A stretch of 64,000 nucleotides of DNA from CAZKAP01 sp964552195 (lineage in GTDB: Bacteria > Bacteroidota > Bacteroidia > Flavobacteriales > Flavobacteriaceae): the NCBI GenBank assembly GCA_964552195.1, contig CAZKFM010000005.1, forward strand, positions 1-64,000, given 5' to 3'. Shown one piece after another: positions 43,139-51,861 of the stretch (position 1 is its first letter; every line of letters starts with the position of its first letter). Made by a program: the position numbers and the translations under genes. Under the pieces are notes generated by a model. The model saw nothing but the letters and a program-made list of their open reading frames with translations, ran no database searches and was not told where the DNA came from.

Positions 43139-44353
43139 ATGAATCCTGACTTATCTTCAAATGAAGTAGAAGATTACCTCAGAGGTCATATAGATCTGGA
43201 TAGCAAACATATAGCACTTCTTAAATCCCCATTTGAATCGGTGTCTTCCAGTGAATTGGCCACCCAGCATATGGGCCTGCAGTTTGCTCGGAAAAGTGTT
43301 CCTGCCTGGTACGCCAAACGCGGACTCATTTACCCCAAAAGCAGAGCACTACAGCAAGCCAGCTCGGAAGCAACAGGACTGTACAAGGCGCAGCTGGCAG
43401 GGACTATCGAAACGTTTTGGGACCTGAGTGGCGGTCTCGGTATTGACACCTACTTACTGGGCAGCCGTTCCACCGAATCGCATTACGTGGAGCCCCAGGA
43501 TGAACTCTGTACGCTGGCGCAGCACAACTTTCCCCTACTTGGGCTGGAAAAGGTTCACATCTACCAGGGAGAGGCCCGGGAATTCTTGCGCACTCATCAT
43601 GGAAAAGCCGATCTGGCCTTTGTGGACCCGGACAGACGCGACTCCAGCGGCCGGAAAAAAATACTCTGGAGGGACTGCCGTCCGGACATGGAAGCCTGTA
43701 TCCCGGCTTTAGAAGGCAGGGTTCATCGACTGCTTGTGAAGGCTTCCCCCCTTCTGGACCTCAGTCGAGGGGCAGAAGAACTCAACGCATACTCCCCAAC
43801 CCTTCGGGTAAGCGAAATACATGTAGTGGCACACAAAAGTGAGGTAAAAGAGCTGCTGTTCCTGATGGAATACCGGAATGTCCCCACCGAGAAGGCCCGG
43901 ATCGTAAGTACTGAATTGGATCCCGACCGGCATTTCCGGTTCGAGCATACCCTATCGGAGGAAGCCGAATCGATGGCATCAAACGCAGATCCCCGACCAG
44001 GCAATTTCCTGTACGACCCACATCCTGCACTCAGGAAATCGGGGGCGTTCAAAACCCTGTCGACCCGATTCGGCCTGGGCAAACTCCATACGCAGACCCA
44101 TCTGTACACTTCCGAAGCGCAGGTGGAATTCCCCGGAAAGACGTACCGGATCAAGGACGTATTTTCCGCAAAAGCTTCGTCTATGAAGGCATGGAAAAAT
44201 CGGAGTGCCCGGATTATTTGCCGGAACTATCCTGCGGAACCTCAGGCACTCAGAAAAAAGTACCGCATAGGCGAGGGTGAAGAATCTCATCTGTTTTTCT
44301 GCCGTTCAGCCGGGAATGAAACCCGGGTAATAGAGAGCGAAGAAATCCTTTAG
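43139..44353 (+). CDS. THUMP-like domain class I SAM-dependent methyltransferase
   Basis: A 404-aa protein. A helical N-terminal region (1-90) is followed by a Rossmann methyltransferase core: motif I DLSGGLGIDTYLLG near 95-108, YVEPQDELCTLAQHN, and FVDPDRRDSSGRKKILW as the DPxR/DPPR-like acceptor motif near 160-175. The C-terminal third resembles the THUMP-like domain (YDPHPALRKSGAF, FSAKASSMKAWKNRSARIICRNYP). A nucleic-acid substrate is likely, but no precise target is known. It converges with the VanX-like gene and the two stops overlap by 4 bases. Confidence 0.85.
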   Translation: MNPDLSSNEVEDYLRGHIDLDSKHIALLKSPFESVSSSELATQHMGLQFARKSVPAWYAKRGLIYPKSRALQQASSEATGLYKAQLAGTIETFWDLSGGLGIDTYLLGSRSTESHYVEPQDELCTLAQHNFPLLGLEKVHIYQGEAREFLRTHHGKADLAFVDPDRRDSSGRKKILWRDCRPDMEACIPALEGRVHRLLVKASPLLDLSRGAEELNAYSPTLRVSEIHVVAHKSEVKELLFLMEYRNVPTEKARIVSTELDPDRHFRFEHTLSEEAESMASNADPRPGNFLYDPHPALRKSGAFKTLSTRFGLGKLHTQTHLYTSEAQVEFPGKTYRIKDVFSAKASSMKAWKNRSARIICRNYPAEPQALRKKYRIGEGEESHLFFCRSAGNETRVIESEEIL

Positions 44354-45147
44354 TAGGCATCTTCTGCAGGACAGTCCCATCGAAAATCAGTCAGTGGAAA
44401 GGCAGAAGCCGCCTGCAGGTTGTAGTGCCACCATTCCGTGCGTATGGTCCAAAATCCATGGCGTTCCATGACCGTTCGAAGGAGCAACCGGTTTTCCTGA
44501 ACTTCAGGAGAATGGTCCGGATATGCATGGTGTGCCTCCTCACCAAAATAATCGAATGGGGTCCCCATATCCAGTAAGTTGCCACTGCCATCGGCCAGTC
44601 CTATATCCACGGCCCCTCCCCTGCTATGAATAGAACCGCGTCGGGGATTGGCGACATAATGAGGGTCGGGGAGTATCTCCCACATCAGCTCCTGCACCGA
44701 TTGGGGCCGGTAGCAATCGAAAAAATGGATGTGATACTCCCGGGTCAGGAATTCGGCATTGGCCGCCAGCAGAGCCCGTGCAGTATTGGCCCGCACGTAA
44801 CACTCCCCGCATTCATAGACGGCTTTTTTCAGGAAATTTTGTTCGCCGGCGTACTTGAGATCGAAGCTGAAATCTTCGCTGTAGTCGGCCAGTCGGACAA
44901 AAGCCGTATCCGGTAGCGAATCTAAAGGAACCTGCTCACCTGTTTCGTTTCCAATAGGCAGTCCGGTTAGCTCCTCCTTAACGGTCGAGGAGTCCGGAAT
45001 CCCGGGGGTAGACTTCTCGACTTCCACCACTTCCGGTCTGTCACCGGCCGAACGGCTGAGGCCTAAGGTCCTGGATACTTCTTCGCAGCCATACCCCCAG
45101 AGCAGGATCGAAAACCATGCGGCTAAGTAGTAGCGCGAATCCTTCAT
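44350..45147 (-). CDS. VanX/DdpX-like D-alanyl-D-alanine dipeptidase (M15D), lipoprotein
   Basis: A 265-aa zinc dipeptidase that cuts D-Ala-D-Ala in the periplasm. Start at ATG 45147 gives a lipoprotein signal with lipobox LWGYGC (Cys21). The M15D motifs are clear: FDCYRPQSVQ, the SIHSRGGAVDIGL His-Asp zinc site and EWWHY with catalytic Glu and the third zinc His. A variable Ser/Glu-rich linker follows the lipobox. The ATG overlaps the stop of the esterase gene (ATGA). It more likely serves wall recycling than vancomycin resistance, since no vanHA genes are nearby. Confidence 0.92.
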   Translation of the reverse strand: MKDSRYYLAAWFSILLWGYGCEEVSRTLGLSRSAGDRPEVVEVEKSTPGIPDSSTVKEELTGLPIGNETGEQVPLDSLPDTAFVRLADYSEDFSFDLKYAGEQNFLKKAVYECGECYVRANTARALLAANAEFLTREYHIHFFDCYRPQSVQELMWEILPDPHYVANPRRGSIHSRGGAVDIGLADGSGNLLDMGTPFDYFGEEAHHAYPDHSPEVQENRLLLRTVMERHGFWTIRTEWWHYNLQAASAFPLTDFRWDCPAEDAY

Positions 45148-45905
45148 TCCGCCTTGCTGAATTGCTGAAACCATTCGAAAAACCCCGGACTGCCATAGGC
45201 GAGATCCCAGGAATTATGCCCCACTCCCGGGTAGCGGGTATACTCGACCTCATGACCCAGTTCGCGAAGGCGGGCCACCATACGATCGGACTCAGCTACG
45301 GGAATGACCGGGTCGGCATCGCCGTGATACACCCGTATACCTATTTTAGGATCAATCCAGTGCGCGTAGGGTTCTGGAGTCAGTCCGCAAATAACCGCCA
45401 TGGCTGCGAAACGCTCGGGATACTGGGTTGCCAGTTGCCAGCAGGCGGTTCCCCCACGGCTAAGTCCGGTGATATAAATACGGTTCCTGTCTATCGGATA
45501 TTCATCGAGTATTCGATCGAGCAGGGCAACCACGGTATGTATGTTCCACCACTTGTCTTTTTCGGGATTCTGCGGCGCCAGTACATAGAAAGGAAACTGC
45601 ATACCCTCGGCCATCAGCCTGGGAGGTCCGTATTTCTGAAGATCCGTTAGCCGATGCCCGGACTCACCGCCTCCATGAAGGAATAGCAGCAACCCGTAAG
45701 TTTCCGGAGTCGTTGAGGAGGCATCTTCCGGTTCGTAGAGATAATAATTGAGCTCCTGTTCGCTGCGGGCCAGATAACTACCGTCACGAATACTCCCCTT
45801 CTGAGACTGACAGGAGGAAAGCCAGAACAGGGAAAACAGCCCGATGGCTGCATGCCGGGCTCGTGTCAGCAGGGGGTACAGGTTGGCATTAACCGCAGAC
45901 ATCAC
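45144..45905 (-). CDS. Alpha/beta hydrolase (dienelactone hydrolase/esterase-like) lipoprotein
   Basis: A 253-aa hydrolase with a lipoprotein signal ending LFWLSSC (Cys31 or 32). The alpha/beta-hydrolase core shows LLFLHGGGESG (oxyanion loop), the nucleophile elbow GLSRGGTAC, HGDADPVIPVAESD (acid) and GVGHNSWD (His). Family members are prolyl-oligopeptidase-like or feruloyl/acetyl esterases; the substrate is unknown. The start is either GTG 45905, overlapping the upstream nucleotidase stop by 4 bases, or the next codon ATG. It overlaps the VanX-like gene at its end, so the three minus-strand genes form a translationally coupled operon. Confidence 0.88.
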   Translation of the reverse strand: MMSAVNANLYPLLTRARHAAIGLFSLFWLSSCQSQKGSIRDGSYLARSEQELNYYLYEPEDASSTTPETYGLLLFLHGGGESGHRLTDLQKYGPPRLMAEGMQFPFYVLAPQNPEKDKWWNIHTVVALLDRILDEYPIDRNRIYITGLSRGGTACWQLATQYPERFAAMAVICGLTPEPYAHWIDPKIGIRVYHGDADPVIPVAESDRMVARLRELGHEVEYTRYPGVGHNSWDLAYGSPGFFEWFQQFSKAE

Positions 45906-46423
45906 AACAATATTTTTGCCACTTCATCCCAATTATTGACCCGCTCGAATCCGTTGGTCCGGGCATTGTGAGGCGAACTGAAGAGCAGGCCCCTGCCGCG
46001 GAAGTTCAGGAGGTTTTTCTTCCTGTCGTCGATAAGTACGTCTCCGAGTAAAATGTGCTTATACCCGCAGAGAATCCGGTTGTGCCAGGGGATAAAAGGG
46101 AAGTGTTCGTCGAGCCACTCTGCCTTTTCCTTCAGGGAATCGTGAAACTCCATGGCTGCCGATGCTATGTAGATATCGTTCTTGCTGCTGAGTTCTTGGA
46201 CGGTTTCCACGGCTCCTTCTATAGGCCTGAGGGTACGAAAGAAACCGGGTAGGTGGCAATGACCCCGCACTGCGGATACATGCTCTTCAGGCACGCATTG
46301 CCACACTTCACGCCCTTCGCATTCTTCCAGCGTAAGACTGGCTCCGAAATCCCGGTTGTATAATTCGACATGGGCCGTGTAGGTATCGGCCAGGACTTCG
46401 TCCATGTCAATAAAGATTACCAT
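45902..46423 (-). CDS. 5'(3')-deoxyribonucleotidase-like HAD protein
   Basis: A 173-aa HAD-superfamily phosphatase of the NT5C type (PF06941) that dephosphorylates (deoxy)nucleoside monophosphates. Motif I is FIDMDEVLADT (nucleophile Asp6, acid Asp8), motif II the IASAAM strand and motif III/IV LIDDRKKNLLNFRG. Cytoplasmic. First gene of a three-gene overlapping operon with the two lipoprotein enzymes. The 161 bases upstream, shared with the divergent TerB-like gene, should contain both promoters. Confidence 0.92.
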   Translation of the reverse strand: MVIFIDMDEVLADTYTAHVELYNRDFGASLTLEECEGREVWQCVPEEHVSAVRGHCHLPGFFRTLRPIEGAVETVQELSSKNDIYIASAAMEFHDSLKEKAEWLDEHFPFIPWHNRILCGYKHILLGDVLIDDRKKNLLNFRGRGLLFSSPHNARTNGFERVNNWDEVAKILL

Positions 46424-46584
46424 GGGTAGCTCTTTTTATTTCAAAGCTAATGGAAATCGGCCGATCTATATGCCCGACCCCATCAGAGGGGAGTTGCCTT
46501 TAGGTTAAGAATAGCAGTCGGTTTGCAGAATCGCAAATCCCGGTGTATTTTTCTGGCTCACACCGTTGATGAAATCGGTGCATC

Positions 46585-46986
46585 ATGAGCAATAAACGCC
46601 CGCTGAACAAACAGGAACTGATCCGCTTTCGCGCCTCTTTCACTGAAGAACAGAAAATCGCGATCGTTGGCAGCCTTTTCCGGATGGCCTTCGCCGACAA
46701 CGATATGGCCGAGGAGGAGGTCGAATTCGTAGCCGCGGTCTGTGAACTACTCGGCTATACCGTGTACGAAGAGGAACTTCGCCGGTATGTGGCCGACCCG
46801 TTGTACTATCTGGACGCCCTAAGAGAACTCAATCAGGAACAGCAGATCTGGTATTGCAGGGCACTGTATTTTATGATCGTGATGGATGGAAAGGTCGAGA
46901 TACGCGAGCTGGATAAGCTACACGAATACCTCGAAATCATCGGAATAGACGAAGCCACCTTTCGTCTGTATGTCGATCAGGATTAG
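46585..46986 (+). CDS. TerB-like domain protein
   Basis: A 133-aa all-helical acidic protein resembling the tellurite-resistance TerB family (PF05099). The hallmark acidic metal-binding helix pattern is present twice: FRMAFADNDMAEEEVEFV near 32-49 and YFMIVMDGKVEIRELDKL near 93-110. No ter operon genes are nearby, so resistance should not be inferred. It converges with the TPMT-like gene 14 bases away. Function unknown. Confidence 0.8.
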   Translation: MSNKRPLNKQELIRFRASFTEEQKIAIVGSLFRMAFADNDMAEEEVEFVAAVCELLGYTVYEEELRRYVADPLYYLDALRELNQEQQIWYCRALYFMIVMDGKVEIRELDKLHEYLEIIGIDEATFRLYVDQD

Positions 46987-47000
46987 ATCGCCTTTCTCCA

Positions 47001-47582
47001 TTATTTTTTCTGAAATAGCCCGAAGTATTCCCTCCCCAGCCGTGGCGGTATGGAGTTAAGAGCAATACCCCATTGCCGGACTTCGAACCAGGGCAAGAGA
47101 TAAGACATGTACTCCTGTTCGTCTCCACCGTAGGGGGGTCCGCCGTGGAGGTCGAGCGGAAAGTTGAACCACAGCCCCGCCAACAGCCCCGATTCCGCAA
47201 GCAATTCATGCATGTGCCGGGCATAATCCGGTCGCCGTTCCGGAGGAAGGGCACAGAAGAAGGTTTGCTCGATGATCAGATCATAAGTCGCCGCGCCATA
47301 ATCGAAGAAGTCCGACCTTATCAGACGATCCTCTGGGAATTCCGGGACGCGTTCCATGAGGTTCTCCAGGGGCTCCGGAGCAATATCCAAGACATATACC
47401 CTTGAGAAACCCATTTGATGCAAGTATTCCACCTCGTATCCATTTCCTGCACCCGGAACCAGTATGCGGATATCTTTATCTTCCAGGGAGTCTGCGAATT
47501 CCTTGATGGGCGTACTTACATATCCGATATCCCAGCCCGTGTTCCCCTTGCGATAGCGATCTGACCAGTGCTCTTGATTCAT
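47001..47582 (-). CDS. TPMT-family SAM-dependent methyltransferase
   Basis: A 193-aa class I methyltransferase of the thiopurine S-methyltransferase family. Start at ATG 47582 (MNQEHWSDRYRKGNTGWDIG) matches homologues; an in-frame start at 47753 would run into the neighbouring gene. Motifs: ILVPGAGNGYEVEYLHQMG (SAM binding), VLDIAPEPLENL, DFFDYGAATYDLIIEQTFFCALPPERR and GLLAGLWFNFPLDLHGGPPYG. It probably detoxifies a small thiol, selenol, halide or similar nucleophile. Terminal FGLFQKK. Confidence 0.9.
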   Translation of the reverse strand: MNQEHWSDRYRKGNTGWDIGYVSTPIKEFADSLEDKDIRILVPGAGNGYEVEYLHQMGFSRVYVLDIAPEPLENLMERVPEFPEDRLIRSDFFDYGAATYDLIIEQTFFCALPPERRPDYARHMHELLAESGLLAGLWFNFPLDLHGGPPYGGDEQEYMSYLLPWFEVRQWGIALNSIPPRLGREYFGLFQKK

Positions 47583-47665
47583 AAAGTGGATTTGCTTGCC
47601 CAAATGTAGGTCGTTAGGCCGAAGTAATTGCTTCAGGCTAGCCCGGCGCCTCGAATGAGGTTCCC

Positions 47666-48187
47666 TTAGTCGGTACTGAAGGGTATGGGCGTTACTTCTG
47701 AACGCAAATACAGTGGGTGCCTGGGTGTTCCTCCCATATTCAGGCCCAGGCAAAAAGCAGGCCTGCGTTTAAAGAATTCATAGATCTTCCATGCGGGGAG
47801 AGCCTTCAGAACAGGTGCATTTCCCCAGGCACAAATGAGCAGCTCGCTCTGTTGCAGCATGGCGATAAGATGTTGTCCGTTATTTCGCCCCCGGGGTCTG
47901 GAAGCCTTGAGTAAATCTTCCGGATTCGGGCTGACCAGTGGAAAGAGGTTGCCTACATATATTCCTCCGTACCCCCAGCTTCGGGCAAAACCCACGACAC
48001 GACGCAGGGTCGGATCATCACTATACTCATCGGCCCGGGAAGGGTTAAGCATGACGAAAAAAACGGCGGGAAGCGATGCATCCCAGATCCGCCACAACCG
48101 ATACCTGTATTTTCGGTCGCTCGAAAACACCGCTCCACATTCCATCAGGGTTTCAGGGGTTACGATATCCGGGGCACTGGTCGGCAT
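47666..48187 (-). CDS. DUF1643 domain protein
   Basis: A 173-aa protein of the DUF1643 family. The signature FFVMLNPSRADEYSDDPTLRRVVGFARSWGYGGIYVGNLFP lies near 36-76, and LLICAWGN in the second half. Function unknown; some members sit in phage or restriction contexts, but nothing here suggests that. ATG 48187 is preferred because a leader peptide-like extension from 48265 is not a family feature. A gap of 83 bases separates it from the TPMT-like gene downstream. Confidence 0.85.
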   Translation of the reverse strand: MPTSAPDIVTPETLMECGAVFSSDRKYRYRLWRIWDASLPAVFFVMLNPSRADEYSDDPTLRRVVGFARSWGYGGIYVGNLFPLVSPNPEDLLKASRPRGRNNGQHLIAMLQQSELLICAWGNAPVLKALPAWKIYEFFKRRPAFCLGLNMGGTPRHPLYLRSEVTPIPFSTD

Positions 48188-48343
48188 AAAGAGAAACTGA
48201 TATACTGTAATCGGATGAAGACTAAGGTAAAAAACAATCCCGATCTTACCCGGAGCCTCTCGCATGGTCCCTAACTCACATTCATTTAAACCGACTTGCG
48301 TATTTTTGTTGTACCTGCTTGACTCTCAACCTAACCCGCTACG

Positions 48344-48721
48344 ATGGATCATGACACTAATAAGGCGAATGCCATGGCGTTTTATCGCATGGCATTCGAA
48401 GGAGAGCCCCGGCTGGCGGCTGAACTTTACGCTGGAGACCACTACATACAGCACAATCCCGATGTGGGAGACGGTATCGAAGGTTTTATTGAATACTTTG
48501 AGCGCATGCAGCGCGAGTATCCCGAAAAAGAAATCAACTTTGTCCGGAGCGTAGCCGAAGGCGAACTGGTCGCTCTTCATACCCATCAGCGCTGGCCCAA
48601 TAAGGAAGAATACATCACTATGGATTTCTTCCGCTTCGATTACCAGGGCAAAATAGTGGAACACTGGGATGCGATACAAAAGGTTCCCGAGGTCATGGCA
48701 CACAACAACGGCATGTACTAG
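48344..48721 (+). CDS. SnoaL-like/NTF2-fold protein
   Basis: A 125-aa cone-fold protein of the SnoaL-like polyketide-cyclase family. The pattern AELYAGDHYIQHNPDVGDGIEGFIEYFERM, followed by LVALHTHQRWP and DFFRFDYQGKIVEHWDAIQKVP, is typical. Substrate unknown; family members include isomerases, cyclases and binding proteins. Monocistronic, converging with the small secreted gene 16 bases away. Confidence 0.9.
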   Translation: MDHDTNKANAMAFYRMAFEGEPRLAAELYAGDHYIQHNPDVGDGIEGFIEYFERMQREYPEKEINFVRSVAEGELVALHTHQRWPNKEEYITMDFFRFDYQGKIVEHWDAIQKVPEVMAHNNGMY

Positions 48722-48737
48722 GCCGGGAGCGATTCAC

Positions 48738-49358
48738 TCATTCGCAGCGGGCAGCTACCTGCCTTGCACGGGGTTCCCCCCACTTGGGATAAAAAGGGAT
48801 ATCGGAAGAGAATTCCCCGAATAACTCCAGGGAGCGCTTGACCGCACCGCAGTAGGGCGTAGTATCTTTTCCAAAATACCGGGCGGAACCCATTTCCCAA
48901 TCGGCCTTGGAGAACACCACCCGCGGGTTATTCGGGGCGAGTTCTATGGCCTTTTGGTATAATTGGTTATTTGCAGGTGACAAAGTCATACCGTATCGAC
49001 GGCCATCGAATGCGATCCAGGCCGTATTGATCATGGCGCGTACTACCAGAATTTCAGGATTATCGGGCGAAATGGATTCAGCCATATCTATGAAATCCGT
49101 GGCCTTGTTCAGGCCTTCAGTCAGTGCCACTTCATCTTCCTCTCCGAATGCACGGGTGGCATAAATCAGGGCCACATAGTACGGGGGCAGCCATTGTTCA
49201 GGTTCTGCCTTACTGATCCGTTCGAACAGATTGGCGGCTTCTATAGGTTGATCAGCAGACCAGAGTTCCATGGCCTTCTGCATTCCCGCAGTGTACCGAT
49301 CCTGTGAAAAGCCCAGGGTAAGCCAGGCGGCTAACAAAAGGGTAAATGACTTTCTCAT
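48738..49358 (-). CDS. Small secreted TPR-like protein downstream of a TonB receptor
   Basis: A 206-aa protein with a signal peptide (MRKSFTLLLAAWLTLGFSQD) and a helical body with TPR-like repeats: AANLFERISKAEPEQWLPPYYVALIYA, FIDMAESISPDNPEILVVRAMINTAW and YQKAIELAPNNPRVVFSKADWEMGSARY. The start is ATG 49358; an in-frame TTG lies at 49367. It lies 30 bases after the TonB-dependent receptor stop and is most likely cotranscribed, suggesting a periplasmic accessory of that receptor (inference). Confidence 0.8.
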   Translation of the reverse strand: MRKSFTLLLAAWLTLGFSQDRYTAGMQKAMELWSADQPIEAANLFERISKAEPEQWLPPYYVALIYATRAFGEEDEVALTEGLNKATDFIDMAESISPDNPEILVVRAMINTAWIAFDGRRYGMTLSPANNQLYQKAIELAPNNPRVVFSKADWEMGSARYFGKDTTPYCGAVKRSLELFGEFSSDIPFYPKWGEPRARQVAARCE

Positions 49359-49388
49359 TGTAATCAATTTGAATTTGAATTATAGGGT

Positions 49389-51551
49389 TTAAAGATTGTC
49401 CAGTTGATTGGCCTTGTTGTCTTCACTCAATGTCCAGAAGAATCCCACGAAAAAGAAGGTGTCGGCTGGCGGACGAATCGCCCGACGCTCAAAATTTCCC
49501 AGTACATCAGGTGTATCGCTGTACTGAAAGTTGTTGATATTGCGCAGTCCCAAAACATTATTCACCGAGAAGTAGAGAATCTTTTGCTGGTCGATCAGAT
49601 ATGACCAGTTGATGCTCAGGTTGTTGAAATCCGGTGTGAGTTCGTTTTGAAAACCCGGACGATTGGGATTGGTGTAATACCGACCGGAGTGATAGTTGTA
49701 CGAGAAGCCGATCTGTGATCGCAGTGCATCCACCCAATACTTGATTACCAGGGAAAAGTTGTGACGCGGAGCAAAATTCGGTGTGCCGGCCTCTGGAAAG
49801 TTGCGAAATTCCCTTTGGGTATCCAGATAACTATAGGACACCCAGTAGTCCAGATTCTCTATGCTTGAGTTATCCCGCCAAAAGATATCGAGGCCGGCGG
49901 CATGTCCGTTTCCCAGATTGTCGTAGCGGGAATTAAATTCAGGGAACGGTGTATCGAAGCGCACCAATCCAGAGTAATCCTTGAGATAGCCCTCTGCCCT
50001 GAAGGTTCGACCCTGGTTAACGTACTGATAATTGGCTATGTAGTGGCGGGTTCGCTCCCACTGCACATCGGGTCCGAATCTCAGTACATCCCGGTTGGGA
50101 TTCTGATAGAAATCTCCGTAGGCCAGTGAGAATTGCCCGTGCTCCCCATTCTTGTAAGCCAGTGAGATTCGTGGAGAGATGTTCGATCGATCCAGTACCG
50201 AAGTGTATTCGGTCCTCCCTCCCAGCTTCATAGCCAAGCGATTGCTGAAAAAAAGATCTGCTTCGAGAAAACCGGCATACAAACGGTCGCGAAAGCCGCT
50301 GTTGAAACGATCGCCTTCGGGTATCAGGAATTCTTCGTCGTAGTCCGTATCGAAGAATTCCACACCGGCCTGCATGCTAAATCGATTGCTGAAGCGCTTC
50401 TTGACCTTTGTCTTGATATGAGCCGCATTTTCGCGGGAATCCAGATCGCCCATTATCAGATTGATCGCATTGTTATCCATGGAATAGCTGGTGCCGGCAT
50501 ACCAGGTCCAGTCGTCCTGAAAGAAATGACGATAGGATGCGTTGAGATACAAGTTGGAGTTCCGGAGTGCGAATGGAACAAACTCTTCGAAATTGATGTC
50601 CTCTTGTTCGATGTCCAGGGTAGCCCGATTAAAACCTGTATAAAACTTGAACAATCCCCGGTCGTGCTTACAGCGGAAAACGGATTCCCCGGCTAATGAC
50701 TCATACGGTTCGCGCCATCGAACACCCTGAGTGGAGGGAATCAGGCCTTCGTAGGGGGCCAGGTTGATGTACTGGGTATTGAGGCTAAGCGAGGCATCTC
50801 CCCAGATTTCGGTATGTCCTATTCCCCCTCCCACAGACATCACAGAGATGTCGGTCTGCTCCTGAGCCGGTACATCATTGGTATTGAGCAGAAGGACACT
50901 GGAGAGTGCCTGCCCGTATTCTGCCGAATAGCCTCCCGTACTGAAGGTGATCCCCTTGAATAAAAAGGGTGAAAAGCGGCCCCGGGTCGGTACATTGTTC
51001 GCCGTGGCATTAAAGGGCTGAAACACCCGTAGTCCGTCAATAAAAACCTGGGTCTCTTCCGCACTCCCACCGCGGACGAACAGTCGACCGTCTTCGTTCA
51101 CGGAAGTCGTACCCGGAAGGGTCTGCAGCGCGGCGACGAAGTCACCGGCCACTCCTGCCGTAGTCACTATATCAAGGGGTTTAAGGACCGATACCTTGGA
51201 ATTGTCCCCGGCCTCGAAGGTTCCTGCAGTCAAAACTACCCCTGTGAGTTCGTTGATGGCCTCACGCAATACGACTCTGATGTTCTTAAAGAACTTGATA
51301 TCCCCGGTTTCGTAGTGGGTTTCAAAGGAAAGCCCGGAAACGACCAGGGTCTGTACACCCGTTTCATCAGTCTCAAAGCGGAAATTTCCCATTTCGTCCG
51401 TGGATGCACCATCATAGGTTCCATCCAGGTACACATTGGCTCCCGGAACGGGTTCTCCCGAGCTGTTGGTAACCGTACCGGTTACCGAATTCTGAGGAAA
51501 AAGGGCGGCCCAGGCGATTAGGTTCAGCAGGAGTAACAGTGATTTCTTCAT
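49389..51551 (-). CDS. TonB-dependent outer membrane receptor with carboxypeptidase-regulatory-like domain
   Basis: A 720-aa receptor that imports a ligand across the outer membrane using TonB energy. After a signal peptide (MKKSLLLLLNLIAWAALFPQ) comes a beta-sandwich CarboxypepD_reg-like domain (about 20-98, VTGTVTNSSGEPVPGANVYLDG), the plug (about 120-225, TTAGVAGDFVAALQTLPGTTSVNEDGRLFVRGG) and a 22-strand-type barrel ending ADTFFFVGFFWTLSEDNKA. No SusD partner is adjacent, so it is not a canonical SusCD glycan transporter; at 720 aa it is also smaller than SusC (~1,000 aa). Ligand unknown; metal chelate or small molecule possible. Confidence 0.92.
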   Translation of the reverse strand: MKKSLLLLLNLIAWAALFPQNSVTGTVTNSSGEPVPGANVYLDGTYDGASTDEMGNFRFETDETGVQTLVVSGLSFETHYETGDIKFFKNIRVVLREAINELTGVVLTAGTFEAGDNSKVSVLKPLDIVTTAGVAGDFVAALQTLPGTTSVNEDGRLFVRGGSAEETQVFIDGLRVFQPFNATANNVPTRGRFSPFLFKGITFSTGGYSAEYGQALSSVLLLNTNDVPAQEQTDISVMSVGGGIGHTEIWGDASLSLNTQYINLAPYEGLIPSTQGVRWREPYESLAGESVFRCKHDRGLFKFYTGFNRATLDIEQEDINFEEFVPFALRNSNLYLNASYRHFFQDDWTWYAGTSYSMDNNAINLIMGDLDSRENAAHIKTKVKKRFSNRFSMQAGVEFFDTDYDEEFLIPEGDRFNSGFRDRLYAGFLEADLFFSNRLAMKLGGRTEYTSVLDRSNISPRISLAYKNGEHGQFSLAYGDFYQNPNRDVLRFGPDVQWERTRHYIANYQYVNQGRTFRAEGYLKDYSGLVRFDTPFPEFNSRYDNLGNGHAAGLDIFWRDNSSIENLDYWVSYSYLDTQREFRNFPEAGTPNFAPRHNFSLVIKYWVDALRSQIGFSYNYHSGRYYTNPNRPGFQNELTPDFNNLSINWSYLIDQQKILYFSVNNVLGLRNINNFQYSDTPDVLGNFERRAIRPPADTFFFVGFFWTLSEDNKANQLDNL

Positions 51552-51792
51552 GGCTACAGTCTTGAGAGATTCTATTCCCTTATTGGATAGCCCAAAGTTC
51601 TCCTTGCGTCACTGCCTCTCCTAAAAACACATACCGAACTGTAGAATTCCTGCCGCGGATTGTTTGGGTTGCGGTATCCGAAAGCTCAGAAATCAAATTC
51701 GTACTCTGCAGTGGTCATGGGTATATTATAACATATACACAGTTTACAGGTGTTTTTTTTTAATACATTGCAGCGTATTAGTCGATTTACGC

Positions 51793-51831
51793 ATAAAACG
51801 ACAAACCACAACAACCCTAACCATTACCTAG
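51793..51831 (+). promoter_or_regulatory. Possible threonine-type leader peptide/attenuator remnant
   Basis: Reading 51793-51831 gives ATA AAA CGA CAA, then ACC ACA ACA ACC CTA ACC ATT ACC and TAG: six Thr codons and one Ile codon among the last eight. The stop is two bases before a strong terminator hairpin. This mirrors the thrL layout of enterobacteria (Met-Lys-Arg... Thr/Ile run, terminator), except that an ATA stands where ATG would be and no ATG/GTG/TTG is in frame upstream nearby. The downstream gene is not thrA. Chance composition remains possible. Confidence 0.3.
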
Positions 51832-51833
51832 AG

Positions 51834-51861
51834 AAAAGCCCGCCGGAATCGGCGGGCTTTT
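51834..51861. terminator. Strong intrinsic terminator, orphan
   Basis: A perfect 12-bp inverted repeat (AAAAGCCCGCCG / CGGCGGGCTTTT) with a GAAT loop. The A-tract on one side and T-tract on the other make it potentially bidirectional. No protein gene ends just before it on either strand: the TonB receptor is transcribed away from it and the hydrolase starts 265 bases later. It therefore ends a short RNA or acts as an attenuator. Confidence 0.88.

Noticed and set aside
44350..45147. Vancomycin resistance from the VanX-like protein
   Set aside because: No vanH or vanA neighbours; the lipoprotein signal and esterase/nucleotidase context suggest a housekeeping or scavenging role.
46585..46986. 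Tellurite resistance from the TerB-like protein
   Set aside because: No other ter genes are present; the domain alone does not support a resistance function.
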